A DNA stretch of 64,000 nucleotides from Xenopus tropicalis. Taxonomy: Eukaryota; Chordata; Amphibia; Anura; Pipidae. Numbering within the stretch: the first letter of the stretch is position 1; each line of letters starts with the position of its first letter. Position numbers and translations under genes: made by a program. Where the stretch lies: assembly GCF_000004195.4 (NCBI RefSeq), contig NC_030679.2:15184712-15248711 (forward strand), written 5' to 3'. The notes under the pieces were generated by a model that worked only from the letters and a program-made list of their open reading frames with translations, made no database searches and was not told where the DNA came from. Below are positions 22,412 through 39,449 of this stretch, piece by piece.

Positions 22412-23029
22412 GAGTATGACGTCTCTGCCTTTGAGTATACGCAGTGCTGTTGGGGATGGGAAGATCTTGTGTCTTAACTAAAGTAGTGCTGGCTAGGCTG
22501 TTCTTATTAGGGCCAAAATAGCTTGTGTGGGGCCCACCTTATTTGTAATCCAACAAACTGAACTACGACTCCCAGCATGCTTCGACATCCTTTTCCGTAT
22601 ACAGCTTTATAAAAATATGGCTTATTACAAAACTTCTGCTTTATGCTGTTGCAATTGCCTCACTTTAAAACTAGGTGAATATTAAATGTATATCCTGCAA
22701 GGCTAATTAGCAGTTAAACTACATAGAAGCTGCATGGTTGCCCATAAATCAGTGCAGTCTGCAGCATCCATCCAGATTCATTTCTGACTTACTGTGAATG
22801 TCTGGTTTGAGGGGTGTAATAGCTTATAGTAGGATTGTAAAATGTTTCCCATTAGGAGATGTGGGGGTCCCTCTCATACAGTTTTCTACATCATCGACTA
22901 GCAACTAAAGCCATGATTTAAAGGACTAGAAAAGTCACTAGGGGTGCCAATTTGTAAGGAACTCCCAGTGACTTTTATCACTTACCTCCATACCCTGGGC
23001 TGAAGCTCCACTTATTTAAAAATTGCACT

Positions 23030-23285
23030 GGCTGGGGCAGGGTGCAGGGCTTCTGCTTCGGGGGGGGCCCTGCACCCCCCCAATGGCCCCCGCCGCTGCC
23101 TTTCAAACCCCCCCTCCTGTCCGACCCCCCCCCGAAGCATGGCTAAATTAAACTTACGGTCAGTGCATCGAGGGAGGGGGGAGGGAGACCCACGGCTTAA
23201 TATAGTGTTCTGCGCGGATCGGGTCTGGGTCACCGGGGCCCACCAGGTTTTTTCACTGTGTCCCGGCAGCCCAGTCCAACCTTGG
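23030..23285. repeat. GC-rich dispersed repeat
   Basis: Contains 'gcagggcttctgcttcgg', C-runs near 23075-23130 and 'gcccaccaggttttttcac'. The same text order appears at 50735-50895, around 20800-20850 and 61945-62200. It is not a gene; the class is unknown. Confidence 0.55.
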
Positions 23286-23401
23286 GCTGGGGGTAGTTTA
23301 TGGCAGTGCACATGGCTGCCATCTTACTCATTGTTTCCAAGCAATCCTCCCCTCCAAGCAGGTCCCAACTGGGAATCTGTGGATTAGAGGAGCTGCTGTA
23401 A

Positions 23402-23692
23402 GGCTGATGCCACATGGGCGTATTCTCAGCAAGCCAAAAAACGCTTGCCGAGAATACGCCCCGCTGCTCTACACTTACCCTACCTTGTGCCTGCACCCGA
23501 ATGAATGAAATACGCTTGGGTGCAGGCATATGTAGCCGATATCCGCCACAAAACGTGAGACTTCGTAACTTCGGCGGATATCGGCTACATGTGCCTGCAC
23601 CCGAGCGTATTTCATTCATTTGGGTGTAGGCACAGGTAGGAGCATATGGCGGTATTTTTGGCAAGCAATTTTCGGCTTGTGTGGCATCAGCC
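23402..23692. mobile_element. Palindromic MITE D, TAA/TAA flanks
   Basis: TAA at 23399-23401 and 23693-23695 flank inverted termini GGCTGATGCCACA and TGTGGCATCAGCC. The interior is a long palindrome around 'tatccgcc'. Sister copies are at 49984-50257 and 53922-54176, with a half-copy near 31728-31835. It interrupts a dispersed repeat (about 23380-23810) also seen uninterrupted at 20940-21070. The class is likely Harbinger by target size. Confidence 0.8.
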
Positions 23693-24627
23693 TAAGAACT
23701 TACAGTCACTATTTAGTGAGCTTGTGGGGTGGGGGTCTTGTTTGGGCCTCTGTGTACTTGAAGTGCCAGGGCCTATTTTGTGTTCCAGTCCAGACCTGTC
23801 CCCAAGTCAGGCTTGGCATATATTTGCAGACCTGGTTCAAAAAGTTACTAGAGCAAGTAGGAAGATGCCACACTCTCTGCCAGAAACTACCTCAGTTGGT
23901 GCATTAGCCTGAGGTATGGAATAACTTACATGGGTAGAGTGGCCATCTTGTAAAAGGAAAAAAATATGCACTGGGGGTGGCGACATAAAAGGGCATGGCG
24001 ATGGTGTAGCTAGGCAGGGCAGTGGTATTGGAAGGATTGGGGCAGAGTCCAGCAAAGAAGGGTTAAGAAGCCAGTAATAGGAGCTGGGGTTGAGACAGAA
24101 CAATTGCAAATTTACTACATGCACACCATGTGCCACTAATTGAGTATTTAAGATGCATGCTGCATACTGTACTGAATTTTCTGCAGTGTGATTTATACAA
24201 GGCTGGTTTCATCTGCGTTCTTACATGGTGGTTTTTTTTTTCTTTTTTTGGTGCATTCAAACCACATGGCAATGCTGTAGTTAATAATCACTCTTCAAAT
24301 GCCAAAGCAGATAAGATTGAAAATGGCCATGCCTGTGTATAAGTGCCCCTTTAAATTAATTGCCAATTAGCCATTCAATACATGGACTTATTGTGTTTAG
24401 GTTTAAAGAGTTAAGCTGGTGGCTAACCCTAAAACTCATGTTCTTCTAGGGTGAAGTATTGGCATGGCCTACTGAGCCTTTATTTCCCCTTTTTTAAAAT
24501 TAGACAATCCATTGACTGAAATGTTACAGAACAATGGGTATGCATTGCATGGCTTCTCAGAATTCAGTGCAGTCTTTTGTATGCATCTAAATGAATTGCT
24601 AATAAGCCATGCAGCATATAGGTTTTA

Positions 24628-24921
24628 GGGCTCTGGCACACCGGGAGATTAGTCGCCCGCGACAAATCTCCCTTGTCACGGGCGACTAATCTCCCCGAAC
24701 TACCATCCCACCAGGGAACATGTAATTCGCCGGTGGGATGGTACACGCTGCGCAGGCGATTTGCCGAAATCGCGCCGCCGCGTGTGCCATCCCACCGGCG
24801 ACTTACATGTTTGCCGGTGGGATGGCAACTGATGGCTCTCTGATGGCAACTCGGGGAGATTAGTCGCCCGCGAACAGGGAGATTTGTCGTGGGCGACTAA
24901 TCTCCCCGTGTGCCAGAGCCC
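24628..24921. mobile_element. Palindromic MITE A-family, TTA flanks
   Basis: TTA at 24625-24627 and 24922-24924. Termini are GGGCTCTGGCACACCGGGAG and CCCGTGTGCCAGAGCCC. The interior repeats 'gattagtcgcccgcg' in both orientations and 'ccatcccaccgg' blocks. Same family as 15422-15681 and 54800-54978. Confidence 0.85.
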
Positions 24922-25159
24922 TTACATGTGCCCAGTATTAAAAGGATAAGAGGGCAAGCCTAAACACTTTGCTGCACTGCTGCAGATTTTGAAAGTTGCT
25001 ATGTGCAAAAGGTTCAATAACTCAGTAAACTGGTTGTGCCACTATGTCTTTAATAGGCTGGTAAATACATATCTGCCACCAGGTCCCGAGTCCCAGGAAT
25101 AACTAGAGACCCATATTGATATTTATATGCCCCTTTAAAGGGGAAGTATACCCAAATCT

Positions 25160-25708
25160 TTAAAGGAATACTGTCATCGGAAAACACATCACATGTTCTC
25201 CAGCAGAATCCTGCATTGAAATCAATTTTTCAAAAACAGATTTTTTTTATATTTAAATTTGAAAATACATGTGGGGCTAGCCATTTTCTTGATTACCCAT
25301 GGTGCCATATCCATGTGACCTGTTCTCTGATAAACTTCAGTCACACTTTACTGCAAGTTGGAGTGATATCTCCCAGCAGCCAATCAGCAGAACAATGGGA
25401 AGATAGCAGCTCCCAGTAGATATCAGAATAGCACTCAATAGTAAGAAATCCAAGTCCAGCTTGGGACTCCTCCAGTTACATGGGAGTAGGAGAAACAATA
25501 GGTTATCTGAAAGCAGTTCTAATGTGTAGCGCTGACTCCTTCTGAAAGCTCAGAATCAGGCATTGCCTACACATCAATATTACAAGTAAAAAAAAAAAAT
25601 TTGTTGGTTCAAGAATAAAATTAAAAATGGTAGAATGATTTGCTATGTAAACAGTAATTTAGAAAAAGAAAGAAAAAGTATACCATAAAAATCACAGTAT
25701 CCCTTCAA
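25160..25708. mobile_element. T2-type MITE, full length
   Basis: TTAA at 25160-25163 followed by AGGAATACTGTCATC; the right end reads 'atcacagtatcccttcaa', a slightly decayed complement. The interior matches 14764-15386 in the opposite orientation, for example the 'ctcctccagttacatgggag' block. Another T2-like end (CCCCTTTAAAGGGGAAG) sits just to the left at about 25131. Confidence 0.75.
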
Positions 25709-26174
25709 CATAGGGCTTGCACTGAACATACTTTTTGGCTATTGTATTAATCACATTTCCCCATTAGATAAGCAGATTTGGACTGTATCTGTAGGCCAAA
25801 ACAGTCACAACAGAGTGGAAAGATGGTTGATTATTTTAAAGGACTAAACATAGAGTAGCTTCAGTTTGTCCTGTTTAGCTCAAGAAACAACAAGATTTTG
25901 ATTATACTCATCAAAATTCCCAAACTGCTCACTTTTTGCTAGTTCCACTACCTTTTCTACCTCAATGCCCTGCCCCACTGTGATGGTTCCTTACTACATG
26001 AGCAAATCAAGTCATGCCCATGTTGACAGATACATTGGCAGCTGGAAGTTTAGTGCAAGGGCTGCAATATGAAGAAAGCAGTATATCAGCCCTCTGTCTT
26101 AATATACAACAAATAAATCAAAGCTGTTGGGGCTTAAGTAGTCCTTCAGTAAAAATAACCTTATTTCTTTACAG

Positions 26175-26399
26175 GAAAGGAGTCAAAGTCAAAATTTTGA
26201 CAAGAACAAAATCCAAATGGGCATCTCAAATCGTTCTGACGAAACCCAAGCTGCTGCCCCAGAAGAGGTGCCATCAATACAGCAGCCTTCTTTGGAAGGC
26301 TCAGTGACACAGCCCAGAGCAGACATCCCTCAGGTGGAAATGGGAAGGAAGAAAGTAGACGACATGCGTTTCATGATAACTTGTACTAACTGGTATTAG
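26175..26399 (+). CDS. Possible exon of an unrecognised gene
   Basis: A polypyrimidine tract and acceptor (tttctttacag) precede 26175. The frame stays open for 74 codons, begins ERSQSQNFDKNKIQMG, is Gln/Ser/Glu-rich without repeats, and stops with TAG at 26397. An internal ATG is at 26217. It could be joined in phase to ATGGCA at 22404-22409, giving a protein of about 76 residues. No homology is recognised; chance open frame is the main alternative. Confidence 0.25.
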   Translation, partial: ERSQSQNFDKNKIQMGISNRSDETQAAAPEEVPSIQQPSLEGSVTQPRADIPQVEMGRKKVDDMRFMITCTNWY

Positions 26400-26884
26400 A
26401 ATCCATGCAATTAAGTTAATAATAAATCTGGATATTTTCTTATTACTCATTTCATAAAAAAATTATTCTGTTTTGTGCACACCCTTCTTGACATTATTGT
26501 ACCTACCAAGGAAGTAGTAGAGTGTGTGGTTGGATGTCATTGTGGAGTGGCCAGAGGTTTTTTGCTCCCTAATGGGACCAAATGGGCCTGTGATGGAACT
26601 CTATAAAGCTAACATGGCATATGAATCAATGTTCTAAACACAGTTCTGTAGGACAGGTTTAGAGTATAGAAGGGGTGTGCAGAATCGAGTATTCCAAGTC
26701 CCATGTGGTCAACCCAACCAAACACTTAAGGTCATGTGCCTAATTGATGAAATTTTATTCTCCTCAAATTTCAAAAGTTACAGTGCAAATTTGGTCAGTA
26801 AAGAAAGCCCTAGGGACCCAGGAACAAAATTAGCTAAGGCCCCCTCACTCCACCATGGTGCAAAGCATGTCCAGAGCCACGGTT

Positions 26885-26958
26885 CATGGGGTGGGGGGGG
26901 CATATTTTCCCTCAGAGAGGACCATCCTTTCTGAGGGAAAATATGCCCCCCCCCCATG
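26885..26958. repeat. Near-perfect inverted repeat with G/C-run ends
   Basis: The left arm 26885-26915 and right arm 26931-26958 are complementary around 'catattttccctcag', with a loop of about 15 bases. The outer ends are runs of G and C. Confidence 0.75.
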
Positions 26959-27109
26959 AAGCCACAAAGTTAAACACAAGTTGCTACCACCCTGAGGGCA
27001 CATAACACTAAAATTTAGTGTTCATCCCACATAACAGCCTAGGGGGTGACAATTAGTTTTGCTGTGACCTCAAATACATTCATTCATGGATACTAGCAGC
27101 AAGTAATTT

Positions 27110-30100
27110 TGTAGTAGACTTGATAGATGAGGTAGTAGGCATAGTAAGGGAAAATGGGGGAGGAGACTTGCTTCGGGATACTGGTAATGGCAGGGAGGCC
27201 CATAAGTTGTTTATGCGTCATTCTCACGCTGGTACTAGTATTAAATGTATGTTTACCAATGCAAGGAGTCTGACTGGTAAAATGGGAGAGCTGGAAGAAC
27301 TGGCGTTGGAGCACAAATATGACGTGGCATTGCTGAAACTTGAGTAAGTCGCATGACTGGGCAGTTAATATTGGAGGTTATACATTGTTTCGGAGGGACA
27401 GGGGTAATAGAAAAGGAGGAGGAGTGTGTCTGTTTGTTGAGCAGGAATTAAAAGCAAATATTAAGGAGGAAGTGATGGGGGTAACAGGGAGCTGAAGCCT
27501 AATGGGTTTGAGCTTCTCACAGATAGTAAAGAATCCACCAAATTAATTGTAGGGGTATGCTATAGACCCCCTAATGTAAGCGAAGAGGAGGAGGCCCAGC
27601 TCCTGTTGCAAATAGAAAAGGCTGCTAGTTTGGGGCAAGTGATAATAATGGACTGGAGCAATAGTACTGCCAGGACAGTAAATGGGACTTGTTGCATTAA
27701 AACTTTATGTCACATGTTGTGCCAACCAGAAACCATGCAAATGTGCAAGTGGTTGATCCCCTGGGTAATAGTGACCATAATGTTATTTCATTTGATGCAG
27801 GAAACAAATTTACACTGGGGCAACAAAGACACTGAATTTTAGAATAGCAAATTTTAGCTCCTTAAGGACAGTGCTTCAAATCATAGATTGGGGCATTATG
27901 TTTTCTGCTAAAAAAAACAGAGCAGAAATGGTTGTCATTTAAAATATTAAATCATTACTGTTCTCAATTTATTTCATTAATAAGACAATGTAGGGTTAGA
28001 AGTGTGTTAAGAGTCACCCTATGTGGCTTAATTCTGAGGTAAAGAAGTTAATAGGGAAAAAAAGGAAAGCTTTTAAGAAATATAAGTCAGAAGCTGCGTT
28101 TAATGAATATAAACACTATAACAAGTGTTGTAAAACAGCAATCCCGAAGGCAAAGATAGAAAATGAGGAGACATTGCTGCAGAGGCCAAAACTAACCCCA
28201 AAAAGTTTTCAATAGTAAGCATAAGAATATTACTGTATAAACTCGAGTATAAGCCTAGTTTTTCAGCACCCAAAATGTGCTGAAAAAGTCACCCTCGGCT
28301 TATACTCGAGTCAGGTGCCATGGGTCTCTCCAGACTAGCACCTTCTGTCATTTGTGTGCAAATTAGGCCAACCGCAACCAGACCCTCCAGTGGCCTGGCC
28401 CGCTCCCAAATTCATCTTCATCTACCATCCTCACCTGTCCCATTCTGCACTATACATTGCACTTTATATTCTATATAAACCATAGTTTTGAAGGATTTTA
28501 ACTCTTTGTGTTTTAGCTTGGTTGCTGATTGAGCTAAGGGGGGTAGTACTCTTAAGGCATCATTGTTGATACCATATTGTTTTTGTTGACCTTCTTCTTC
28601 ACTTACAGAGCTAGTTTAGTGTTTTTCTTTGTAAAAAATATTTAGAAACATATGCCCCACTGATGCCTCATATAATGTAATTTTATTGGTATTTATTTTG
28701 ATTATTGAAATTTAGCAGTAGCTGCTGCATTTCTCACTCTGGGCCAGATGGAATACACCCTTGGGTACTGAGAGAGCTAAGGTCAGTTTTACAGTCTGAT
28801 ATTCTCAGACTTGCTTTCATCAGGTATGGTACCTATGGATTGGAAGAAGGCTAATGTCATTCCTATATTTAAAAAGGGAGTAAGATATCAGCCTAGCAAT
28901 TATAGGCCTGTAAGTTTGACATCTGTGGTGGGCAAGTTATTTGAAGGCTTGTCAAGGGATCACATACAAAATTATGTACTGGAGAATGTCATTATGAGCA
29001 GTAATCAGCATGGCTTTATGAAGGACAGGTCATACGAGACCAATTTAATTGCTTTTTATGATGAGGTGAGTAAGAAGCTAAACAGTGGGGGTGCAGTAGA
29101 TGTGATCTATTTGGATTTTGCCAAAGCATTTGATACCATTCCCCACGGCTGCTTTCTAAACTAAGGTCTATTGGTCTTAGTGAAGTCATTTGCACATGGA
29201 TAGAAAACTGGCTACAGGATCGGGTACAGAGGGTGGTTAATGGTACATTCTTTACTTGGAGTAAGGTTCTTAGTGGGGTCCCTCAGGGTTCTGTACTGGG
29301 TCCACCTTTAACTTGTTCATAAATGATTTGGGGGAGGGTATTATAAGCAATGTATCAGTGTTTGCAGATGACACAAAACTCTGCAGCCCAGTCAATTCTA
29401 TCCAGGATGTGGCATCCTTGCAGCGAGATCTTAAACTGCCAATCTGGGCAGCTAAGTGGCAGAGGAGATTTTATATGGATAAATGTAAGGTCATGCACCT
29501 GGGATGTGAAAATATGCAAGCCACTTATACCCTTAATGGGACTGCACTAGGCAAATCCATAATGGAGAAGGACCCTGGAGTCCTTGTAGAGAATAAACTT
29601 GGCTGTAGCAAGCAATACCAGGCAACAGCTGCAAGGGCAAACAAAGTTTTGAGCTGTATTAAAGGGGCATAGATTCACAGGAAGAGGGTGTTATTCTTCC
29701 CTTTACAGAGTGCTGTTAAGGGCCCATCTAGAATATGCAGTCAGTTTTGGTCTCCAGTGCTCAAACGGGACATTGCTGTTCTCTGGACTCTCTAATACAA
29801 TAACTAAGCTGGTAAAGGGTATGGAATGTCTCAGTTATGAAGAAAGACTGACCAAGTTGGGTCTGTTTACACTGGAGAAGAGGCGCTTAAGAGGTGACAT
29901 GATAACAATGTATAAATATATAAGGGAATCATAATAACCTCTCTAATGCTTTATTTACCAGAAGGTCCTTCCAACCGACACAAGGGCACCCACTTCGTTT
30001 AGAAGGGAGGTTCCATGTAAATATTCAGAGAGGATTTTTTACTGTGAGTTGTGAAATTCCCTCCCCGAATCAGTCGTACTGGCCGATACATTATATAGCT

Positions 30101-30355
30101 TTAAGGGTCGGGATGGCTTTTTAGCAAGTGAGGGAATACAGGGTTATGGGAGATAGCTTCAAGTACAAGTTGATCCAGGGACTGGTCCGATTGCCATCTT
30201 GGAGTCAGGAAGGAATGTTTTCCCCTCTGCGGCAAATTAGAGAGGCTTCAAATGGGTTTTTTTTGCCTTCCTCTGGATCAACTAGAAGTTAGGCATGTTA
30301 TATAAATATAGGCATTATGGTTGAACATACGTCTTTTCAACCTAACTTACCATGC
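27110..30355 (+). pseudogene. CR1/L2-type LINE, decayed and interrupted
   Basis: A second LINE related to the one at 8648-11576, broken into short frames. It retains some sequence upstream of the endonuclease and its start (TNARSLTGKMGELEELALEH near 27260-27310), linker pieces (28021-28215) and reverse transcriptase blocks: [18 protein letters not shown] near 28900, [13 protein letters not shown] near 29110, FADDTKLC near 29361 and [11 protein letters not shown] near 29875. The 3' UTR has a CR1-type block around 30180-30290. The catalytic endonuclease Glu box is ruined (a stop follows LLKLE at 27348). Between 28216 and 28740 the LINE is replaced by unrelated sequence. It lies in the pwp1-ldhb intergenic region. 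Confidence 0.85.
28216..28740. repeat. Foreign segment inside the LINE, with a hairpin
   Basis: This segment replaces about 360 bp of expected LINE sequence. At 28244-28311 it has an inverted repeat: 'actcgagtataagcc' and 'tttttcagcac' on the left are complemented by 'gtgctgaaaaa' and 'ggcttatactcgagt' on the right. It resembles a dispersed DNA element; no coding content. Confidence 0.6.
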
Positions 30356-30743
30356 TTATGTGTCTCACATGTACAGCCATGAAAGTTGGCCTCCATTTTT
30401 AACAACCCATCAGGCAGTGGCATTCCTTGCAAAAAGACATTTGATCGGTTGCTGTATTAGTGGACCTTGGGTAACTTTTGCACCTGTTAATCAGAACCAG
30501 GTGAAGTGGTATTTGCACCCTATACAAAAGCACCTGCCTGCCTATCGCCTTCAAGTGAGGCCTTGACCAAGTGTTGCACCTCAAACTGGGGGCCTAAACT
30601 GGAAAAGTCAGAAAACCACTGGTCCAAAGGGAGATCTATGAATTACAGTTGCCATCAGAACCAAGAAATGCTTTATATATGCTGATGGTCAATGAATGGA
30701 AGCGCACAGAAACAGCATGGAACAGTATTCCATTGGTAAAGGA

Positions 30744-30749
30744 TTTATT
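30744..30749 (-). terminator. ldhb: ldhb polyadenylation signal
   Basis: AATAAA on the minus strand (TTTATT on the plus strand), about 75 bp downstream of the ldhb stop codon and the only canonical signal close by. Cleavage would be expected near 30720-30735. Confidence 0.7.
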
Positions 30750-30823
30750 TAGACAACTATCACTCTAGAAACTAGTATACAATACAGAACTACAGAATCA
30801 TATTGCCAAGCCATGGAAGCAGA

Positions 30824-35427
<4,604 letters not shown>

Positions 35428-35709
35428 GGTGTTCTCTACATGAGGGGGGAACCAAAACACAAAAATACAGCTTTTATTAATACTGTGTATGTGGAACATC
35501 TGCAGGTTAAAAGCCACCCACTAATTATATATGCACTGTTCTAATTCAAGGATAATGAGACTTCTATACAAGCAGTTGTAAGGGGTTATAAATCCCTTCA
35601 TATTACTTTAGCAGCCAATCAGCAGGTAGCATATACTGGTCACCTGCAAACATCCAAGTGGTTGCTGTGGGTTATTAGACCCGATGCAAACTTTGCATCT
35701 CTTGCTGCA

Positions 35710-35968
35710 TTAAGGTGGCCACACATGTGGCGATTTCGTACAATCGGCCACTAACCGTTCAGGGCTGAAATGGCAGATAAGGAGGTAGAAACAATAGGAT
35801 TTCTACCTCCTTCTGCCGATTCAGCCCTGAAGGCAGATTTTGATCAGGCGCCTTCTATGGTGCCCAATCAAAATCTTTTAACCTAGCCGATCGACTTGCC
35901 ATACACACACCGAATATCATACGAAACGGGGGTTTTGTACGATATCGGTGCGTGTATGGCCAGCTTTA
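35710..35968. mobile_element. GGCCATACAC-type MITE, both ends present
   Basis: Left end TTAAGGTGGCCACACATG and right end GTGTATGGCCAGCTTTA are inverted copies. The interior contains 'gaggtagaaa'/'tttctacctcc' and 'cagggctgaa'/'ttcagccctg' inverted blocks. It is in ldhb intron 1. Relatives are at 38920-39262, 16958-17165, 19805-19985 and 12354-12480. Confidence 0.75.
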
Positions 35969-36351
35969 CTCTAGTATTTTAAAAATGAAATAATGTTCAG
36001 CAATTTACAACCACAGGACTGAATTTTTTTTTTCTTCTTCTAAACACCATAAAACGTAAATTGCTACACTAGCAAAAAATTTAAGCATCTCTACAATGGT
36101 TTTGGTCACTCCTCAGCCAGGTGTATAAATAGATTGCCAATAGAGGCCCTTACGACCAAAACCCACATTAGGACGGCAGATTACTCAGATTCAGACTCTA
36201 CTAATCAGTTTCTGGTTCAGAAAAAAAAAAAAAAAAAAAAATCTCTTGTTGCTAGGATCAGCGCAACTCTACAGCCAGGTAACCATTTACTTTTTATTCC
36301 AATTTTGACATGTGGGTAAAGTTCCTTAATCCATTTTATGTTGTTTTAAGG

Positions 36352-36655
36352 CAGGGGTCCCCAACCTTTCTTGTGAGCCACAGTCAAATGTAAAAAGACT
36401 TGGGGAGCAACACAAGCATCATAAAAGTTCATGGAGGTGCCAAATAAGGGCTAAGATTGGCTATTAGGTAGCCTCTAGATACACTATCAGCTTACAGGAG
36501 GCTTTATTTGGTAATAAATATTGTTTTTATTTAACCAAAACTTCCTAAAAAATCAGAAATTCAAAAATAACTACCTAGTTTGGGAGCACTGAGAGCAACA
36601 TCCAAGGGGTTGGTGAGCAACATGTTGCTCACGAGCCACTGGTTGGAGATCACTG
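36352..36655. mobile_element. hAT-type MITE E, copy 1, near-perfect 8-bp duplication
   Basis: Begins CAGGGGTCCCCAACC and ends GGTTGGAGATCACTG, flanked by TTTTAAGG (36344-36351) and TCTTAAGG (36656-36663), a 7/8 match. The interior has 'gagccactg' and 'ggggagcaacacaagcat' blocks shared with copies at 51354-51618 and 54298-55083. The 8-bp target and CAG/CTG-like ends indicate hAT. It lies in ldhb intron 1. Confidence 0.85.
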
Positions 36656-37139
36656 TCTTAAGGAGTAATTAGATGCTCATGGCATCTACAGCATCCCACC
36701 ATCGTAAGAACAGATTTTAGGAGTTGAGTGTTTTAGCTCAGCCCCTGCCAGAGAGCTGCAAGTTGGACAGTGCTACATAGGCCTTTACTGTGTGCGACAA
36801 ACACGAGCCATACATATATCTGAATTAAAACTCAAGTGCCCAAACAGCCCAACAGGAGGCACCGGTCTGTGCCAGCTTACAGCAGCCTTCCTGGCAGAAT
36901 AACCAGATTGCCTGGCCCTGTACTGAAAACATTGAGGGGGCCCCTGTTAACCAAGATTTCCAAATTGTTTTATATTTGTATGTTCCACTGCCAGGGCCAC
37001 TGTAGAGATTTACTCAGTGAAGGTCCATATTGAAAGCAGTATGGCAGCTGGCATTGAACTGAAAGGGAATGTTTCATGTAACTTTCAATATGATAAACAC
37101 CGATTCTCATACAGTTTCAAAGTGGTATGTTTTAGGGAC

Positions 37140-38400
37140 TTTTTTTTTTTTTAAATTGGCCGGCTACATTTCTATATATGTAATAACTGGTAAAAAAAAA
37201 AAAAAAAAAACCACACACTAGAGGTTATCAATAAATGTCATGCAAGTGCCCAAACTCACATGCTTCTTGCTAATGGACAGCAAGTTGTGACCTTAGACAT
37301 TTTAGAACAAAAAATAAAAAGGGAATACACACAACATTCAGAGAAAGCAGGATAAGTAGAGGACCCCGTGTGTGTTTTTATGAAGCGACTAGTTTTGCTG
37401 TCCCCAAAGTCAAGCATCAGTAAGCACAGGATTAAATGCTAGGAAGGAATTTGACATTGAAGCTACAGTGCAACCTCTAACAGGGATCAGGTCTGACAGC
37501 AGAGTCATCGCCTCCACAGAGTCTGCCCTTAATTTTGGCACTGTATAAACCCCACCCATCACACGTAGTACCATTGTTTTTTCGCCCCCCCCAAGCTTTA
37601 ACCCCATTTCAGTTGCTCATCCATCAAGAAACAAAAAAGTGCGGGGGGGAGGATTCTGAATAGTGCCCATTTAACTGCTGCGCAGAACCATGGCATCTCA
37701 GGGAAAAATTTTATTCATGATCAAGTCACTTCCTGTGAGGGAGGGTCGCTTTCATTAGTAACCACGTTACAAGAAGCATCAGACACTTCCCTGTTAGCAG
37801 AAGCCACACACCCACATAAAACAACTGCAATGAGGGAAGCCATTACAGGACAGGAGAGAGTCACATACAGAGGAAATGAATCAGGCACCGATACATGTGC
37901 TAATAATGTGCTTATAGGCATACATGAGGGAATGCACAAGCAACCTGGCACTTATCCAGATTATGCGGAGATGGAATGGAGCAGATTGCCTGGCATTTGT
38001 GGCATCATGGAAACAACATGCCATTAAATAGTGTCACGTTACAGTCCTCCACAGAACTACTACTTTACATGCATGAATGCTCCATTTTCAGGTCCACTCT
38101 AGCTCCTGTGCGCTCACAAGTCCCCCCCCTTTATCTATTGCATTTAGTCATACATCTATTAAATCCACATGGGAATGTTGCCATACTCCCTTAGCCTAGA
38201 GATGTAGGACAGGGTAGGTCATAGCTCCGGTCCCTCACTCTCTCCTCTAGGAAACAGCAGGTCAGGTGACCACTTGTTCTAATGACACAAGTGAATTAAC
38301 ACTAGTGCAAGCAAAAGAAAGCACACATGGGGTTAAGCGATGCAGTGCAGCAGAGCCCACAATTAACCCATTCAGTACACACAGCAAAGGAGGTTTTAGG
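37140..38400. other. ldhb intron 1 distal part, no gene seen
   Basis: Contains T and A homopolymer runs at about 37141-37152 and 37192-37210. Short open frames are not supported by splice sites or known similarity. Confidence 0.4.
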
Positions 38401-38415
38401 AGTCACATACATTAC

Positions 38416-38470
38416 TCTGCAGGCTGTTAGGGATCCCTCTATCTTGCAGCTCGTCTGGGTTAGAATGAAG
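38416..38470 (-). other. ldhb: Candidate noncoding first exon of ldhb
   Basis: On the minus strand, a sequence starting ~30 bp downstream of the TATA box runs to a plausible donor (TGCAGA followed by gtaatg at 38415-38410). It would splice to the leader acceptor at 35436, eight bases upstream of the ATG. Vertebrate LDH genes usually have an untranslated first exon, which fits. The exact start and the splice are inferred. Confidence 0.45.
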
Positions 38471-38492
38471 AAGAGGAGGGGCCAGATGCTTG

Positions 38493-38500
38493 CTATATAG
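38493..38500 (-). promoter_or_regulatory. ldhb: Candidate ldhb TATA box
   Basis: The palindromic CTATATAG lies about 3.1 kb upstream of the ldhb start codon and about 25-30 bp before the proposed first exon. It is the best core-promoter match in the correct position and orientation. Confidence 0.45.
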
Positions 38501-38919
38501 CCTAAAGTGCTGGATTGGGACACACCCCATCACCACACTCCAGTCTCCTTCAAGGGTACACCAAGGCCTGCCCATATGCTCCCCGCCTCCCCCAAGCTCA
38601 CAGGCTGTTGAAACAGTGTATTAAATACACGTTGAGAATTCATGCAGGCATTTCCCATTGTGTCAAAATAAGAGCCTCTAACTGTGCTGGAAAGTAGCCC
38701 AACAGTGTTAACATAAATGCCTGCACCATCAGTTCTCACTTGAGAGTTAATTGTTATCTGTAACGTGACAGTGCTGTAAATGAACTGTAATAACACTGCC
38801 CTGGATCCAGCATCTCTGCATTCTGTACATTGCCCATGAAAGCAGCAGGACTACACTGGCATAAGAGGTTCTGGGCCCCAAAGCAAGGTCAATTTAAGCC
38901 CCCCCCCGGAGAACACTAA

Positions 38920-39262
38920 AAGGTGGCCATACACAAAGGTCCGCTCGCCTGGCAAGGTCGCCAAGCGAGCTAATCTTCTACAGATATCCCCACCTATGGG
39001 TGGGCAATACCAGGGGAATTTAGGCTAATTCAGTTTTCGAATTATAACGACTGGAATAGGCACAGTCAGTTCGGTGACCGCATCAATTAGCCCATGCGGT
39101 CCCTGATCCATTAAATTTTTTTAACCTGCCCGATCGTTATCTGGCCGATTTCAGGCCGGGCAGGCCAGTCTTTTTTTTTCTCCTACACGGGCCACTAAGC
39201 TGCCGAATCAGTCCAAGGGACCGATATTGGCAGCTACAATCGGCCTGTGTATGGCCACCTGA
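38920..39262. mobile_element. GGCCATACAC-type MITE, near full length
   Basis: Begins 'aaggtggccatacac' and ends 'cggcctgtgtatggccacctga', inverted termini. Inner blocks 'gtccgctcgcctggcaa' and 'aacctgcccgatcg' link it to 19805-19985 and 16958-17165. Lies upstream of ldhb. Confidence 0.75.
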
Positions 39263-39449
39263 ACAGTCCCATGTGCGCCCCCCCCCATCCCCCTTAAAGT
39301 AGCTGGCTAAGAGGTTAGAGAGCTGAAAGCAGGAAGTGTGTTCTGGCTATTATGTTGGGACATCTGCTCACTCCAGCCTTATTAGATTACATTTTTGCCT
39401 TGCCTAACTATATTAGAAAAAAAGTATATTGCACATTTTTACACTGAAC

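Noticed and set aside
22555..22585. 'actacgactcccagcatgc', similar to a ZNF143-type promoter site
   Set aside because: Similar text ('gttgtagttgaac', 'ctacaactctcagcag') occurs in repeat-like settings at 22110 and 55130, and no gene start is supported nearby.
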